In this document: piece after piece, positions 34,376 through 42,972 of the stretch
Position numbering within the stretch: position 1 is the first letter of the stretch
Layout of the letters: every line of letters begins with the position of its first letter
NCBI RefSeq assembly: GCF_000024545.1
Contig: NC_013947.1
Span: forward strand, 5,208,001-5,272,000
Direction: 5' to 3'
DNA length: 64,000 bases
Source of the DNA: Stackebrandtia nassauensis DSM 44728
GTDB lineage: Bacteria > Actinomycetota > Actinomycetes > Mycobacteriales > Micromonosporaceae
Translations under genes and position numbers: made by a program
Notes under the pieces: generated by a model
Told to the model about the DNA's origin: nothing
Databases searched by the model: none
What the model saw: only the letters and a program-made list of their open reading frames with translations

Positions 34376-35499
34376 GGCGCCGCCTGATCAGGATCATCGC
34401 CAAGGTCATCCGGCGGCCGCGTTCCTGGCGCCGCGCGATGAGCGCCGGGTTGACCGCGCGCGCCTCGGCCGCGCTGTCGGCGCTGCTGGCCGGGCTGCTG
34501 CTGGCCTGGGCCGGGAGCTTCACGGTGCTGCCGCACCTCCAGTCCGGGCCCGCCGACCTCGTCGAGGACTACCTGAACGCGTTGCGGGACAAGGATGTCG
34601 AGGCCGCGCTCGACATCGCCGGCGCCCGGCTACCCTCCGGGGACCAGGCCGTCTTCCTCACCGAGAAGGCGTTGTCGTCCGACTGGCGCGTCGACTCTGT
34701 CCAGCAGCTGACCCCGGCCATCGACGCCGGAGTCGGTGTCACGGCGACGATCGCCGACGAGTCGGGCCGGGTCACCCGCGGCAAGTTCTTCGTGTCGGAC
34801 AAGAGCGGTGAATGGCGGATCCGCAACCCGTTCGTGAAGGTCACCCACCATGGCGTCCTGCCGTTGTCCTACCTGGACCTCAACGGCGTCTCGGCGGCGC
34901 TGCCCGACCCCGCCTCCGACCCCGAGGCGGGCACGTTCCCGGTCTTCCCCGGCTCCTACCGGCTGTACTCGGGCCAGGCGTCGCTGTTGACGACGGACCC
35001 GGGCCACGCGCTGCTGCTGCCGGGTGAAAGCGATGACAGCGATCCCCAGCCGCAGGGGCTGGACACCGCCGTCAGCGTCTCCGACAAGGGCGTCAAGGCC
35101 GCACAGAAGGCGGTGAACTCACTCATCGACACCTGCGCCGACTCCGATGAGGTGAATCCCCGCGACTGCCCGTTCGCGGGCGCCGACGACTTCGACGAGA
35201 TGACGGGCGACGACCGCGTACTCGGCGACGTGGAGGACGTCGAGTGGAAGGTCGGCGACTATCCCCGGATCGGGGTGACCGACAGCGACAGCGGCGTCTT
35301 CGGGCTGGTGCGGCACGACGACGCCACCATCAAGCTCAGCGGCACCGGCGTGGACCTCTACGGCAGCGAGAAGCGGGTGAAGTTCACCGTCAAGTGCTCC
35401 TACGATTTCGGCGACGCGAGAGCCACGTTGTCGGCGTCGGGAAAGTTCTCGATCACCTTCACCGACAACGCGAGCGCGTTCGCCGACTGCCAGCGGTGA
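34372..35499 (+). CDS. Membrane protein with NTF2-like stalk, second of a tandem pair
   Basis: 375 residues; GTG overlaps the stop of the preceding gene by 4 bp. A strongly basic N-terminus ([21 protein letters not shown], here RRRLIRIIAKVIRRPR) precedes a single helix (SAALSALLAGLLLAWAGSF), then an NTF2-like domain (LVEDYLNALRDKDVEAALDI) and beta-rich domain. The C-x-x-x-x-x-x-x-x-x-x-C-P-F motif (DTCADSDEVNPRDCPF) and EWKVGDYPRIGV correspond to those of the upstream gene, marking a tandem duplication with low overall identity. The most likely arrangement is a type II membrane protein with an extracytoplasmic domain. No family of known function was recognised. Confidence 0.75.
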   Translation: MRRRLIRIIAKVIRRPRSWRRAMSAGLTARASAALSALLAGLLLAWAGSFTVLPHLQSGPADLVEDYLNALRDKDVEAALDIAGARLPSGDQAVFLTEKALSSDWRVDSVQQLTPAIDAGVGVTATIADESGRVTRGKFFVSDKSGEWRIRNPFVKVTHHGVLPLSYLDLNGVSAALPDPASDPEAGTFPVFPGSYRLYSGQASLLTTDPGHALLLPGESDDSDPQPQGLDTAVSVSDKGVKAAQKAVNSLIDTCADSDEVNPRDCPFAGADDFDEMTGDDRVLGDVEDVEWKVGDYPRIGVTDSDSGVFGLVRHDDATIKLSGTGVDLYGSEKRVKFTVKCSYDFGDARATLSASGKFSITFTDNASAFADCQR

Positions 35500-35502
35500 G
35501 GG

Positions 35503-36699
35503 CTACAGCTTGTCCAGCGCCCGCATGAAGTCGATGACCAGGTCGTCGACGGCCTCGATGCCGCAGGAGATCCGCACCAGGTCGTCGGTGACGCCCACCG
35601 CCGCGCGGGCCTCGGCGGTCATGCCGCCGTGCGAGGTGACCGCCGGACGGGTGATCAGCGATTCGACACCGCCCAGGCTGGGTGCCGAGTAGGGCAGCTG
35701 CACCAGTTCGCACAGCGACTTGGCGGCTTCCAGACCACCGGCCGGACGGATGCTGAGCATGCCGCCGAATCCGGAGTGCCGGACGTCGCCGGTGCCGCCG
35801 GAGCCGGTGAACAGGGCGCGGGCGATCTCGTGGTCGGGGTGGGATTCCAGGCCCGGGTAGTTGACGACGTCGACCTTGGGGTGCGCCTCCAGGGCGGAGG
35901 CCAGCGCGAGCGCGTTGGCGTTTTGGGCCTTGACCCGCAGCGCGAGCGTCTTGAGTCCGCGCGCCAGCAGGAAACCCGCGTGGGCGTCGAGGCTGCCGCC
36001 GTAGTGGTTGAGGGTCTTGCGGACGGCGTTGACGCGGTCGGCCGAGCCCATGACGGCCCCGGCGACCAGGTCGGAGTGCCCGTTGAGGTACTTGGTGGCA
36101 CTGTGGATGCTCAGGTCGAACCCGGCCTTGATGGGCTGGAAGTTGACCGGGGTGGCGAAGGTGTTGTCGATGATGGACACGAGGCCGTGCTCGGTGGTGA
36201 AGTCGGCCACCTCGCCCAGCCGTCCGACCCGCATCAGCGGGTTGGTGATGGACTCGACGTAGAAGGCCTTCGTGTTGGGCTGTTTCGCGGGTTCCCAGGT
36301 GTCGGGGCGGTGCGGGTCGACGAAGGTGTAGCTCCAGCCGTTGTCGGCGGCGTGGTGGGTGATGAAGTCGTGGGTGCCGCCGTAGAGGGTGTCGCCGATC
36401 AGCAGGTGGTCACCGGCGCGCAGGACGCTGTGCAGGGCCGCGGTGATGGCGGCCATGCCGGAGGCGGTGGCCAGCGCCGCCTCGGATCCCTCCAGTATGG
36501 CCAGTTTGTCGTGCAGGTAGACCTGGGACGGGGTGGAGTTCAGCCGCAGGTACTTGATGTCGTGGTAGTCCGTGCCTTCGTCCACTGAGTACACAGTGCC
36601 CTGGTAGATCGGGAACACCACCGATCCCTCCGGGCCGGGGCGGCGCTCGCCCGCGTGCACGGCGGTGGTCTCGATCTGGAATTCGTCGTGGTGTGACAT
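35503..36699 (-). CDS. PLP-dependent trans-sulfuration enzyme (Cys/Met metabolism family)
   Basis: 398 residues, ATG with CGGAGG upstream; an open frame runs on to 36795, but the family begins at MSHHDEFQIETTAVHAGE. This fold-type I family includes cystathionine gamma-synthase, gamma-lyase and beta-lyase. Visible are QTT-like region PIYQGTVYS, ATASGMAAITAAL (about residue 78), IIDNTFATPV (about 158) and the PLP Lys in SIHSATKYLNGHSDL (about 182). The C-terminus has SLGGVESL and the HASM-type RISCGIE segment. Which reaction it performs cannot be settled by eye; a cystathionine synthase or lyase role is most likely. It lies 58 bp downstream of rpsD on the same strand. Confidence 0.9.
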   Translation of the reverse strand: MSHHDEFQIETTAVHAGERRPGPEGSVVFPIYQGTVYSVDEGTDYHDIKYLRLNSTPSQVYLHDKLAILEGSEAALATASGMAAITAALHSVLRAGDHLLIGDTLYGGTHDFITHHAADNGWSYTFVDPHRPDTWEPAKQPNTKAFYVESITNPLMRVGRLGEVADFTTEHGLVSIIDNTFATPVNFQPIKAGFDLSIHSATKYLNGHSDLVAGAVMGSADRVNAVRKTLNHYGGSLDAHAGFLLARGLKTLALRVKAQNANALALASALEAHPKVDVVNYPGLESHPDHEIARALFTGSGGTGDVRHSGFGGMLSIRPAGGLEAAKSLCELVQLPYSAPSLGGVESLITRPAVTSHGGMTAEARAAVGVTDDLVRISCGIEAVDDLVIDFMRALDKL

Positions 36700-36757
36700 G
36701 CGAACCTCCGAGGAGTCGGCTGGGCACGGACTACCCCGAATGCTGCCATGCGCCCGA

Positions 36758-37369
36758 TCAGCGGGAGTAGAACTCCACGACGAGCTGTTCGTCACAGACC
36801 ACCGGCACCTGGGCGCGCGGCGGTTCGGCGATCAGCCGGGCCTTGAGTTCGGGCAGTTTGGCCTCCAGGTAGCCCGGCAGCGGTCCGGATCCGGCCCAGG
36901 CTCCGGCGGCGGCCAGCTGGAACGGGGTCTTGTCGCGGCTGCCGGGGGCGACCTGGACGACGTCACCGGGCTTGAGCCGGTAGGAGGGTTTGTCGACGCG
37001 GCGGCCGTTGACCAGGAAGTGACGGTGCACCACCTGCTGCCGGGACTGGTAGATGGTGCGGGCGAAACCGGCGCGCAGCACGAAGGCGTCCAGACGGCGT
37101 TCCAGCAGCGAGACCAGGTTGTCGCCGGTCTTGCCGTCGCGGCGCACCGCCTCGGCGAAGGCGCGCTTCATCTGGGCCTCGCGGATGTTGTACTGCTCCC
37201 GCAGCCGCTGCTTCTCCAGCAGCCGTCGGCTGTAGTCGGATTCGGAACGGCGCCGACGGCCGTGCTGGCCGGGCGGGAACGGGCGGCGCTCGAAGTACTT
37301 GACGCATTTGGGGGTGAGCGCGATTCCCAGTGCCCGGGATCGTTTGGCTTTGGGTCGGGGCCGGTTCAC
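36758..37369 (-). CDS. rpsD: 30S ribosomal protein S4, lone gene
   Basis: 203 residues, GTG start behind CAGGAGG. S4 initiates 16S rRNA folding in the small subunit. The N-terminal RPKAKRSRALGIALTPKCVKYF and RRPFPPGQHGRRRR are typical, and the S4 RNA-binding domain RLDAFVLRAGFARTIYQSRQ is at about residue 92. Only one Cys is in the first part, so it is the zinc-free (C-minus) form. It is not in a ribosomal operon: neighbours are a trans-sulfuration enzyme and a DUF2470 gene. The 64-bp gap to the latter carries an iron-box-like site, so the gene may respond to iron. Whether another S4 gene exists in the genome is unknown from this window. Confidence 0.93.
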   Translation of the reverse strand: MNRPRPKAKRSRALGIALTPKCVKYFERRPFPPGQHGRRRRSESDYSRRLLEKQRLREQYNIREAQMKRAFAEAVRRDGKTGDNLVSLLERRLDAFVLRAGFARTIYQSRQQVVHRHFLVNGRRVDKPSYRLKPGDVVQVAPGSRDKTPFQLAAAGAWAGSGPLPGYLEAKLPELKARLIAEPPRAQVPVVCDEQLVVEFYSR

Positions 37370-37403
37370 TAATCCTCCTGTAGTTTGTTTAGGGTGACCT
37401 TAG

Positions 37404-37422
37404 TAAGCGTAGCCTAACCTAA
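37404..37422. promoter_or_regulatory. DtxR/IdeR-like iron box
   Basis: The sequence TAAGCGTAGCCTAACCTAA matches the palindromic iron-box consensus TTAGGTTAGCCTAACCTAA at 16 of 19 positions. A weaker overlapping site begins at 37389. It overlaps the ribosome-binding region of the DUF2470 gene and lies 34 bp before rpsD, so either or both genes may be iron-repressed. Confidence 0.68.
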
Positions 37423-37433
37423 GGAGTCGGGTC

Positions 37434-38171
37434 ATGTTCGTCGCCCCCGCCGAGCTCGCGCGCACCCTGACCGCCGGGCATCAGCCCGCGACCGTCCAGG
37501 TCGCCTGGAACGAGACCATGTGGACGGTCAACGCCTCCGCCGATTCCGAGGGCACACCGTTGTTGCTGCTGCCCGACGCGGACGGCCTGACCGCCGCGCT
37601 GCGCGACAGCCGCGGCATGGACACCGCCGTGGCGATGCGCTTCGACGACGAACCACCGCTGCCGTGCGCGCCGTGGCTGGGCAGCGCCTGGGTCGCGGGC
37701 TGGGCCGAGCCGGTGCCCGAGTCCGGACAGCGGCAGGCCGCGCTGGCGTTCTCGGAGGTCAACCCGGTGCCGGAACTGCTCGACGTGGGGCAGGGACACA
37801 CGATGTGGCGGGTGAACGTCGCCGAGGTGCGACTGCAGTGCGGCGACGAGCTGACCGACATCCCGGCCGCCGACTACGCCGCCGCCGAACCGGACCCGTT
37901 CTACCCGCTGGAGGTGGAACTGCTGCTGGACCTGTACGACCACCACCCGGAGGTGCTGCACGCCCTCACCCACCGCATCGAGCACCAGCTGCCCAGCGTG
38001 CGACGGGTGGCGCCGCTGCGGATGAACCGGCACGGCATCGTCGTCGACGTCCACTGCGCCGAGTCCGTCGACCCGCGCCGGTTCCTGATCCGGCACCGCC
38101 AGGGCGTCACCTGCGTCGACCAGGTGCTGGCCAGCCTGTGCCGCTGCGACTGCGCGGCCGCCGCGAACTGA
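37434..38171 (+). CDS. DUF2470 domain protein, possible haem/iron-related
   Basis: 245 residues, ATG behind CTAAGGAG. The C-terminal half, LDLYDHHPEVLHALTHRIEH and MNRHGIVVDVHCAESVDPR, is a DUF2470 domain, found alone or fused to split-barrel flavin/haem-binding proteins such as HugZ-like haem oxygenases. The N-terminal half (residues 1-150) is not recognised. The protein ends CRCDCAAAAN, a compact cysteine cluster. An iron-box-like sequence overlaps its ribosome binding site, supporting regulation by iron. Possible roles are haem handling or iron homeostasis, but the domain has no assigned reaction. Confidence 0.8.
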   Translation: MFVAPAELARTLTAGHQPATVQVAWNETMWTVNASADSEGTPLLLLPDADGLTAALRDSRGMDTAVAMRFDDEPPLPCAPWLGSAWVAGWAEPVPESGQRQAALAFSEVNPVPELLDVGQGHTMWRVNVAEVRLQCGDELTDIPAADYAAAEPDPFYPLEVELLLDLYDHHPEVLHALTHRIEHQLPSVRRVAPLRMNRHGIVVDVHCAESVDPRRFLIRHRQGVTCVDQVLASLCRCDCAAAAN

Positions 38172-38177
38172 GCCGGA

Positions 38178-38203
38178 GGCAGGGGCTGAACCTCAGCCCT
38201 GCC
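38178..38203. terminator. Hairpin between convergent genes
   Basis: Arms GGCAGGGGCTGA (38178-38189) and TCAGCCCTGCC (38193-38203) pair with one bulged G and a 3-nt loop; it lies after the DUF2470 stop and overlaps the end of the acyltransferase gene. Confidence 0.5.
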
Positions 38204-38930
38204 GCTGCCGTTCGATCCGCACCGCCTCGGCCTCGGCCGCCGAGGCGTCGGCCTTGTCCTTGAGCGCCTTGACCTTCGTGGCGTACTCGTCGACATAGTC
38301 CTGACCGGACAGTTCCATGAGGGCGTACATGATCTCGTCGGTGATGGCGCGCTCCACGGCGCGCTCCCCGGCCAGCCCCGCGTAGCGGGAGAAATCGATG
38401 GGTTCACCGATCTTGATGCGCACCCGGCCGATCTTGGGCAGCCGCTTGCCGATCGGCTGCAACTCGCCGGTGTTGATCATCGCCACCGGGATCACCGGCG
38501 CACCCGACTGCATCACCATCCGGCCCACGCCGGTCTTGCCCTTGTACAGCTTGCCGTCCGGAGACCTGGTGCCCTCGGGGTAGATGCCGAACAACTCCCC
38601 CTCGCGCAACACCCGCAACCCGGTGTCCAGGGCCGCCTGCGCCGCCGAGCCGCCGGTGCGGTCCAGCGGGATGCAGCCCACGCCGGAGAAGAAGAACCGG
38701 GAGAACCAGCCCTTGAAGCCCTTGCCGGTGAAGTAGTCCGACTTGGCCACGAAAATGATCTTGCGCCGCACCACGAGCGGGAGAAAGATGGAATCCGAGA
38801 ACGACACGTGGTTGCTGGCGATGATCGCGGCACCCTCCTTGGGAATGTTGGCGCCGCCTTCGACCTTGGGCCGATAGATCAGCCACAGCCACGGACCGAC
38901 AACGACCCATTTCAGTACCGAATACAGCAC
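38193..38930 (-). CDS. 1-acyl-glycerol-3-phosphate acyltransferase (PlsC-like)
   Basis: 245 residues. The acyltransferase block I is NHVSFSD (about residue 40, the H-x4-D catalytic pair), block II GCIPLDRTG (about 86), block III YPEGTRSPDGKLYKGKTG (about 117) and block IV APVIPVAMI (about 144). It transfers an acyl group to lysophosphatidate or a related lipid at the inner face of the membrane; one N-terminal hydrophobic helix (LKWVVVGPWLWLIY) helps anchor it. The C-terminal tail is charged and helical. It is convergent with the DUF2470 gene and divergent from a lipase-like hydrolase, a plausible lipid-metabolism neighbourhood. Confidence 0.92.
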   Translation of the reverse strand: MLYSVLKWVVVGPWLWLIYRPKVEGGANIPKEGAAIIASNHVSFSDSIFLPLVVRRKIIFVAKSDYFTGKGFKGWFSRFFFSGVGCIPLDRTGGSAAQAALDTGLRVLREGELFGIYPEGTRSPDGKLYKGKTGVGRMVMQSGAPVIPVAMINTGELQPIGKRLPKIGRVRIKIGEPIDFSRYAGLAGERAVERAITDEIMYALMELSGQDYVDEYATKVKALKDKADASAAEAEAVRIERQRQG

Positions 38931-39063
38931 GCTCGGCTCCTCATTCCAGTAGTACCTAGAGATTACTCAAGTCCGGCCCGCCCGCGCAGGCCCGAGGTAC
39001 CGTGCACACCAGCGACTGTGCCCGCGTGCGAAGATTCTCATCAGACGAAGAAAGGTGCGCCGC

Positions 39064-39840
39064 GTGACCGTACTCGACGGGGCCGAGGCGATCCACCTCG
39101 ACGCAGGCCCCGAGACCCCAGCATCCATTGTGGCGTGTCATGGTTTCTCCGGCACCCCCGCCTCCGTCCGGCCCTGGGCGGAACACATGCACAAATGCGG
39201 ATACACCGTGACCGCCCCCCGGTTGCCCGGGCACGGCACCCGGTGGCAGGACATGGCCGCCACCCGCTGGCCCGACTGGTACGGCGCCCTGGAACGCGCC
39301 TTCGACGACGCGCTCGCCCGCGACAAGCCGGTGTTCGTCCTGGGCCACTCCATGGGCGGGACGCTGGCGCTGCGGCTGGCGCAGCAGCGCGGCGCCGAGA
39401 TGGCCGGGCTGGTGCTGTGCAACCCCTCGCTGTTCGACAAACGCTGGATGGTGCGGTTCGGGGTGCCGGTCGTCAAGCACTTCATCCGCTCGGTGCCCGG
39501 CATCGGCAGCGACATCGCCAAACCCGACACCTTCGAGACCAGCTACCCCCGGGTCCCGCTGGCCGCCGTCCACTCGCTGTCGCAGCTGTGGCGGATCGTG
39601 TCCGCCGACCTGGCCAAGGTCACCCTGCCGATCCGGGTCTTCCACAGCGCCATCGACCACGTCGTCGAACCCCGCAACACCCAGCTGTTGCTGGCGGGCA
39701 TCCGCAGCACCGACGCCCGCGACCACATCCTGCCCCGCAGCTACCACGTGGCCACTTTGGACTACGACGCTCCCCAGCTGTGTGAGGGCACCGCCGCCTT
39801 CGTCGCCGAAAGGCTCAAGTCTCTACAGGAGACCTCATGA
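39064..39840 (+). CDS. Alpha/beta hydrolase (carboxylesterase or monoacylglycerol lipase type)
   Basis: 258 residues from a GTG with GAAAGG 9 nt upstream; an earlier GTG at 39055 would sit against that site. The Est30/monoacylglycerol-lipase pattern is present: VACHGFSGTPASVRPWAEHM (cited as HGFSGTPASVRPWAE), PRLPGHGTRW, nucleophile Ser in GHSMGGTLAL (about residue 98), acid Asp in HSAIDHVV (about 202) and His in RSYHVATLDYD (about 232). It probably hydrolyses short or medium acyl esters in the cytoplasm. The next gene starts within its stop (ATGA), so they are coupled. Confidence 0.9.
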   Translation: MTVLDGAEAIHLDAGPETPASIVACHGFSGTPASVRPWAEHMHKCGYTVTAPRLPGHGTRWQDMAATRWPDWYGALERAFDDALARDKPVFVLGHSMGGTLALRLAQQRGAEMAGLVLCNPSLFDKRWMVRFGVPVVKHFIRSVPGIGSDIAKPDTFETSYPRVPLAAVHSLSQLWRIVSADLAKVTLPIRVFHSAIDHVVEPRNTQLLLAGIRSTDARDHILPRSYHVATLDYDAPQLCEGTAAFVAERLKSLQETS

Positions 39841-40364
39841 CGAGACACTCCGACGACGACCCCGACCGAGACCGGGCCGGAGGCGCCGAGGAACCCGGCG
39901 AAGGAGCCGACCGGCTGGACCCCAGCGAGGTCGACGAGCGCTTCGCCGAACTCATCGCCGACCTGAAGGACGACACCCCCGGCTGGCCCGAGGACGAACC
40001 CAAGTCCGACGAACCCGCCCGCCGGGCCCACCCCTCCTCCGGTGACGACGACGAGCCGTCGCTGCTGGAACTGTGGGACACCGAGCTCGAGGACGATGAC
40101 GACGACGAGGAGGAGGACACCTACCGTCCGCCGCCGCCACCGCCGTTGCCGGTCCCCTCGCTCCCGGCGATCCTGGGCGTGCTGCTGATCATCGGCGGGC
40201 TGGTGCTGATCGTGCAGCCGAGCCTGCTGGACGTCGGCGAGGGCCTGGGCCGCACGACGGGCATCGCCGCGTTCGGCGGCGGCGTCCTGATGCTGATCTG
40301 GCGGCTGCGTCCCGAACCCGAGGACGGCGAGGACGACGACCCCGGCAACGGCGCGGTGGTGTGA
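39837..40364 (+). CDS. Acidic membrane protein
   Basis: 175 residues, ATG overlapping the hydrolase stop by 4 bp. Residues 1-95 are highly acidic (Asp/Glu-rich, including DDDDDEEED) and disordered, then a proline run (PPPPPPLPVP) leads to two membrane helices (LPAILGVLLIIGGLVLIVQP and TGIAAFGGGVLMLIWRL) and a short acidic tail. Topology suggests a cytoplasmic acidic domain and two helices. Similar small acidic membrane proteins occur downstream of esterases in actinobacteria, but I cannot name a family. Confidence 0.75.
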   Translation: MTRHSDDDPDRDRAGGAEEPGEGADRLDPSEVDERFAELIADLKDDTPGWPEDEPKSDEPARRAHPSSGDDDEPSLLELWDTELEDDDDDEEEDTYRPPPPPPLPVPSLPAILGVLLIIGGLVLIVQPSLLDVGEGLGRTTGIAAFGGGVLMLIWRLRPEPEDGEDDDPGNGAVV

Positions 40365-40474
40365 CACCGCGATCCGCCTGGGTCACCGCGACCGTGGTGT
40401 CCGGTTCGAGGTTCGCCAATTCCCCGTCGCTGTGACGCGCGTGAATTAGATTCCACTCCACGGGGGTGGCGGAC

Positions 40475-41956
40475 ATGCAGGTCGCGACGGTGATGCCGCA
40501 ACGGGTGCAGACATGGTGGGACGGGTTTTTGGCCAAGCGCGGCCGTCCGTTGACCACCGGCGACATCACGGTCGTCAAACCGCCGGAACTCAAGCGCGCC
40601 ACCGCCGCCGCGTCGGTCGGAAACTGCATGGAGTGGTACGACTTCGGGGTCTTCAGCTACCTGACCGCGACGATCGGCGCCGTGTTCTACCCGTCCGGCA
40701 ACCCGGTGGCCCAGCTGTTGGCCTCGTTCGCGACCTTCTCGGTGGCGTTTTTGGTGCGACCGCTGGGCGGCCTGTTCTTCGGCCCGCTGGGCGACCGTAT
40801 CGGACGCACGAAGGTACTGGCGGCCACGATGGTCCTGATGGCCGTGGGCACCTTCGCCATCGGCTTCATCCCCTCCTACGCGAGCATCGGCATCGCGGCG
40901 CCGATCCTCCTGCTGCTGGCCCGGATGCTCCAGGGTTTCTCCACCGGCGGCGAATACGGCGGCGCCAGCACCTTCACCGCCGAGTACGCGCCCGACCGGC
41001 GGCGCGGCTACTTCTGCAGCTTCCTGGACTTCGGCACCTTCATCGGCTACGCGATCGGCTCGGGCGTCGTCACGCTCATGACCCTGGCGCTGTCGGAGAC
41101 GGCGATGCTCAGCTGGGGCTGGCGGATCCCGTTCCTGGTGGCCGGACCACTGGGGCTGATCGGCCTGTACATCCGGCTGAAACTGGAGGACACCCCCGCG
41201 TACCAGCAGCAGGAGGAGGCCGTCGAGGCCGCCGAACCGCCGGTGGCGCATCCGATCCGCACCACGGTGCGCGACCACTGGCGGCCGCTTCTGGTGTGCA
41301 TGGGACTAGTGCTGCTGTACAACGTCACCAACTACATGGTCACCGCGTACCTGCCGACCTATCTGACCCAGGAACTGGGACAGCGGGCGCACATCGCCGA
41401 CATGTTCATCCTCGCGGCGATGGTGCTGGTCGTCGTGACCATCACCTTCATCGGACGCGCCAGCGATCGCTACGGCCGCAAGGTGACCTTCAACATCGGC
41501 GCGGTGGGGCTCGTCGTGCTGGCCCTCCCGTGCTTCTGGATGATGCGCGCCGGTGGCGTCGTGCTGCCACTGGCGGGGGTACTGGTGCTGGCGCTGCTGC
41601 TGGCGTTCTTCGCCGGAACCTCGGCCGCGACGCTGCCCGCGCTGTTCCCGACCCGGATCCGCTACACCGCCATGGCGGTGGGCTTCAACATCTCGGTCGC
41701 GGCCTTCGGCGGCACCACCCCGCTGGTCACCGAGGCGCTGGTGGCCTGGTCGGGCGACCTCATGGTTCCGGCGTACTACCTGATGGCGGCCGGGGCGATC
41801 GGGCTGATCGCGATCGCGTACCTGCCCGAGACGGCGGGCCTGCCGTTGGCAGGGGCACAGCCGCAGGTGGTCAGCTCCGGCGAGGCCCGGGAGCTGGTCA
41901 TGGTGACCCGGGAGTACTTCACCCGGCTGCTGCCGCCCCGCCGCAAACTGGCGTAG
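40475..41956 (+). CDS. MHS-type MFS transporter (ProP-like)
   Basis: 493 residues from ATG; an in-frame GTG at 40466 would add three. The metabolite:H+ symporter branch is marked by GNCMEWYDFGVFSYLTATIG (cited as MEWYDFGVF, about residue 50), motif A LGDRIGRTKVL (about 107) and GGEYGGASTF (about 163). Twelve membrane helices are expected. Members carry osmoprotectants, organic acids or shikimate; a ProP-like compatible-solute role is plausible from the N-terminus but the substrate is not certain. The gene is alone between the acidic membrane protein and a terminator shared with EamA. Residues 1-40 are cytoplasmic. Confidence 0.92.
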   Translation: MQVATVMPQRVQTWWDGFLAKRGRPLTTGDITVVKPPELKRATAAASVGNCMEWYDFGVFSYLTATIGAVFYPSGNPVAQLLASFATFSVAFLVRPLGGLFFGPLGDRIGRTKVLAATMVLMAVGTFAIGFIPSYASIGIAAPILLLLARMLQGFSTGGEYGGASTFTAEYAPDRRRGYFCSFLDFGTFIGYAIGSGVVTLMTLALSETAMLSWGWRIPFLVAGPLGLIGLYIRLKLEDTPAYQQQEEAVEAAEPPVAHPIRTTVRDHWRPLLVCMGLVLLYNVTNYMVTAYLPTYLTQELGQRAHIADMFILAAMVLVVVTITFIGRASDRYGRKVTFNIGAVGLVVLALPCFWMMRAGGVVLPLAGVLVLALLLAFFAGTSAATLPALFPTRIRYTAMAVGFNISVAAFGGTTPLVTEALVAWSGDLMVPAYYLMAAGAIGLIAIAYLPETAGLPLAGAQPQVVSSGEARELVMVTREYFTRLLPPRRKLA

Positions 41957-41962
41957 CGGCGA

Positions 41963-41990
41963 GGGCCGCGCGGCTGTCACCGCGCGGCCC
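41963..41990. terminator. Hairpin between convergent transporter genes
   Basis: A perfect 11-bp stem GGGCCGCGCGG / CCGCGCGGCCC (41963-41973, 41980-41990) with a 6-nt loop. Confidence 0.7.
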
Positions 41991-42001
41991 GGTCGGATGG
42001 G

Positions 42002-42913
42002 CTAGGACGCCTTCGCCAGTTCGGCTCGCGGCGTGGCCTGCGGGACGACGGCGGGCCGCCTCACCGAGGTGAGCTGTCCGGCGACGGTGGCGCCGAAGGC
42101 GACGACCATGCCCAGCAGTTGCAGCGGGGTCAGCGCCTCGCCCAGGACGATCCAGCCGACGGTCGCGGCGGTCAGCGGCGACAGCAGACCCAGGAAGCTC
42201 AACGGCGCCACCGACAGTCGCGAGATGCCCCGGAACCACAGCCAGTAGCCCAGCGCGGTGTTGACCAGGCCGAGGTAGACGTATCCGGCGACGTTGGTCA
42301 GGCTCAGCGCCGGAATGCCGCCCTCGATGATCAACGCGAACGGCAGCAGGAACAGGCCACCGGCCGTCAGCTGCCAGCCCGCCAGCGCCGCCGAACCGGC
42401 ACCGGTCGGGGCGCCCCAGCGTTTGGTGAGGGTGGTCGCCACGGCCATGGACGTGGCGGCGGCCAGTCCGGCGATCATGCCCAGCGCGTCGAGTTTCGCG
42501 GCGGCGTTGAGCATGACCATCGCGACTCCGGCGACCCCGGCGATGCCCAGCAGCCAGGTCCGCAGCCGCACCTTCTGGTTGAGGATCAGGATCGTCATGC
42601 CCGCGGTCACCAGTGGACCGATGGCCGAGACCACGGCGGCGACGCCGCCGGGCAGCCGGTAGGCGGCGATGAACAGCAACGCGAAGAAGGCCGCGATGTT
42701 CAGGGCCCCGATGACGCTGGCCTTCCACCACCACGAGCCCTGGGGAAGCTTGCGGGCCAACACGACCAACAGCAGCCCGGCGGGCAGGGCGCGCAACAGC
42801 GCGGTCAGCAGCGGACGGCCGGGCGGCAGCAGTTCGGTCGTGACGATGTAGGTGGTGCCCCACATGACGGGAGCCAGGGCGGTGATGGCGATATCGCGCA
42901 GTTCGCGGTTCAT
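42002..42913 (-). CDS. EamA-family (DMT) transporter
   Basis: 303 residues with about ten membrane helices in two homologous halves, each an EamA domain (first from ALAPVMWGTTYIVTTELLP, second near YVYLGLVNTALGYWLWFRGI). Members export amino acids, purines or drugs. It is divergent from a MarR-type regulator whose promoter region contains an inverted repeat, suggesting that the regulator controls this exporter. The C-terminal tail is short. Whether it exports a metabolite or a toxic compound cannot be read from the sequence. Confidence 0.92.
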   Translation of the reverse strand: MNRELRDIAITALAPVMWGTTYIVTTELLPPGRPLLTALLRALPAGLLLVVLARKLPQGSWWWKASVIGALNIAAFFALLFIAAYRLPGGVAAVVSAIGPLVTAGMTILILNQKVRLRTWLLGIAGVAGVAMVMLNAAAKLDALGMIAGLAAATSMAVATTLTKRWGAPTGAGSAALAGWQLTAGGLFLLPFALIIEGGIPALSLTNVAGYVYLGLVNTALGYWLWFRGISRLSVAPLSFLGLLSPLTAATVGWIVLGEALTPLQLLGMVVAFGATVAGQLTSVRRPAVVPQATPRAELAKAS

Positions 42914-42954
42914 GGCCGATCCTTTAGCTTTGGGGTGATTTACTTATATGCAAG

Positions 42955-42972
42955 TAGCTTAGTTGCAAGCTA
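42955..42972. promoter_or_regulatory. Inverted repeat, candidate MarR operator
   Basis: TAGCTT, 6-bp spacer, AAGCTA (42955-42960, 42967-42972). It overlaps the -35 of the predicted marR promoter. The A+T content stands out against the flanks, and AAGCTA recurs at 42982-42987. Confidence 0.55.

Noticed and set aside
36758-37369. Zinc-binding (C-plus) type of S4
   Set aside because: Only a single Cys occurs in the first half of the protein, so no zinc ribbon can form.
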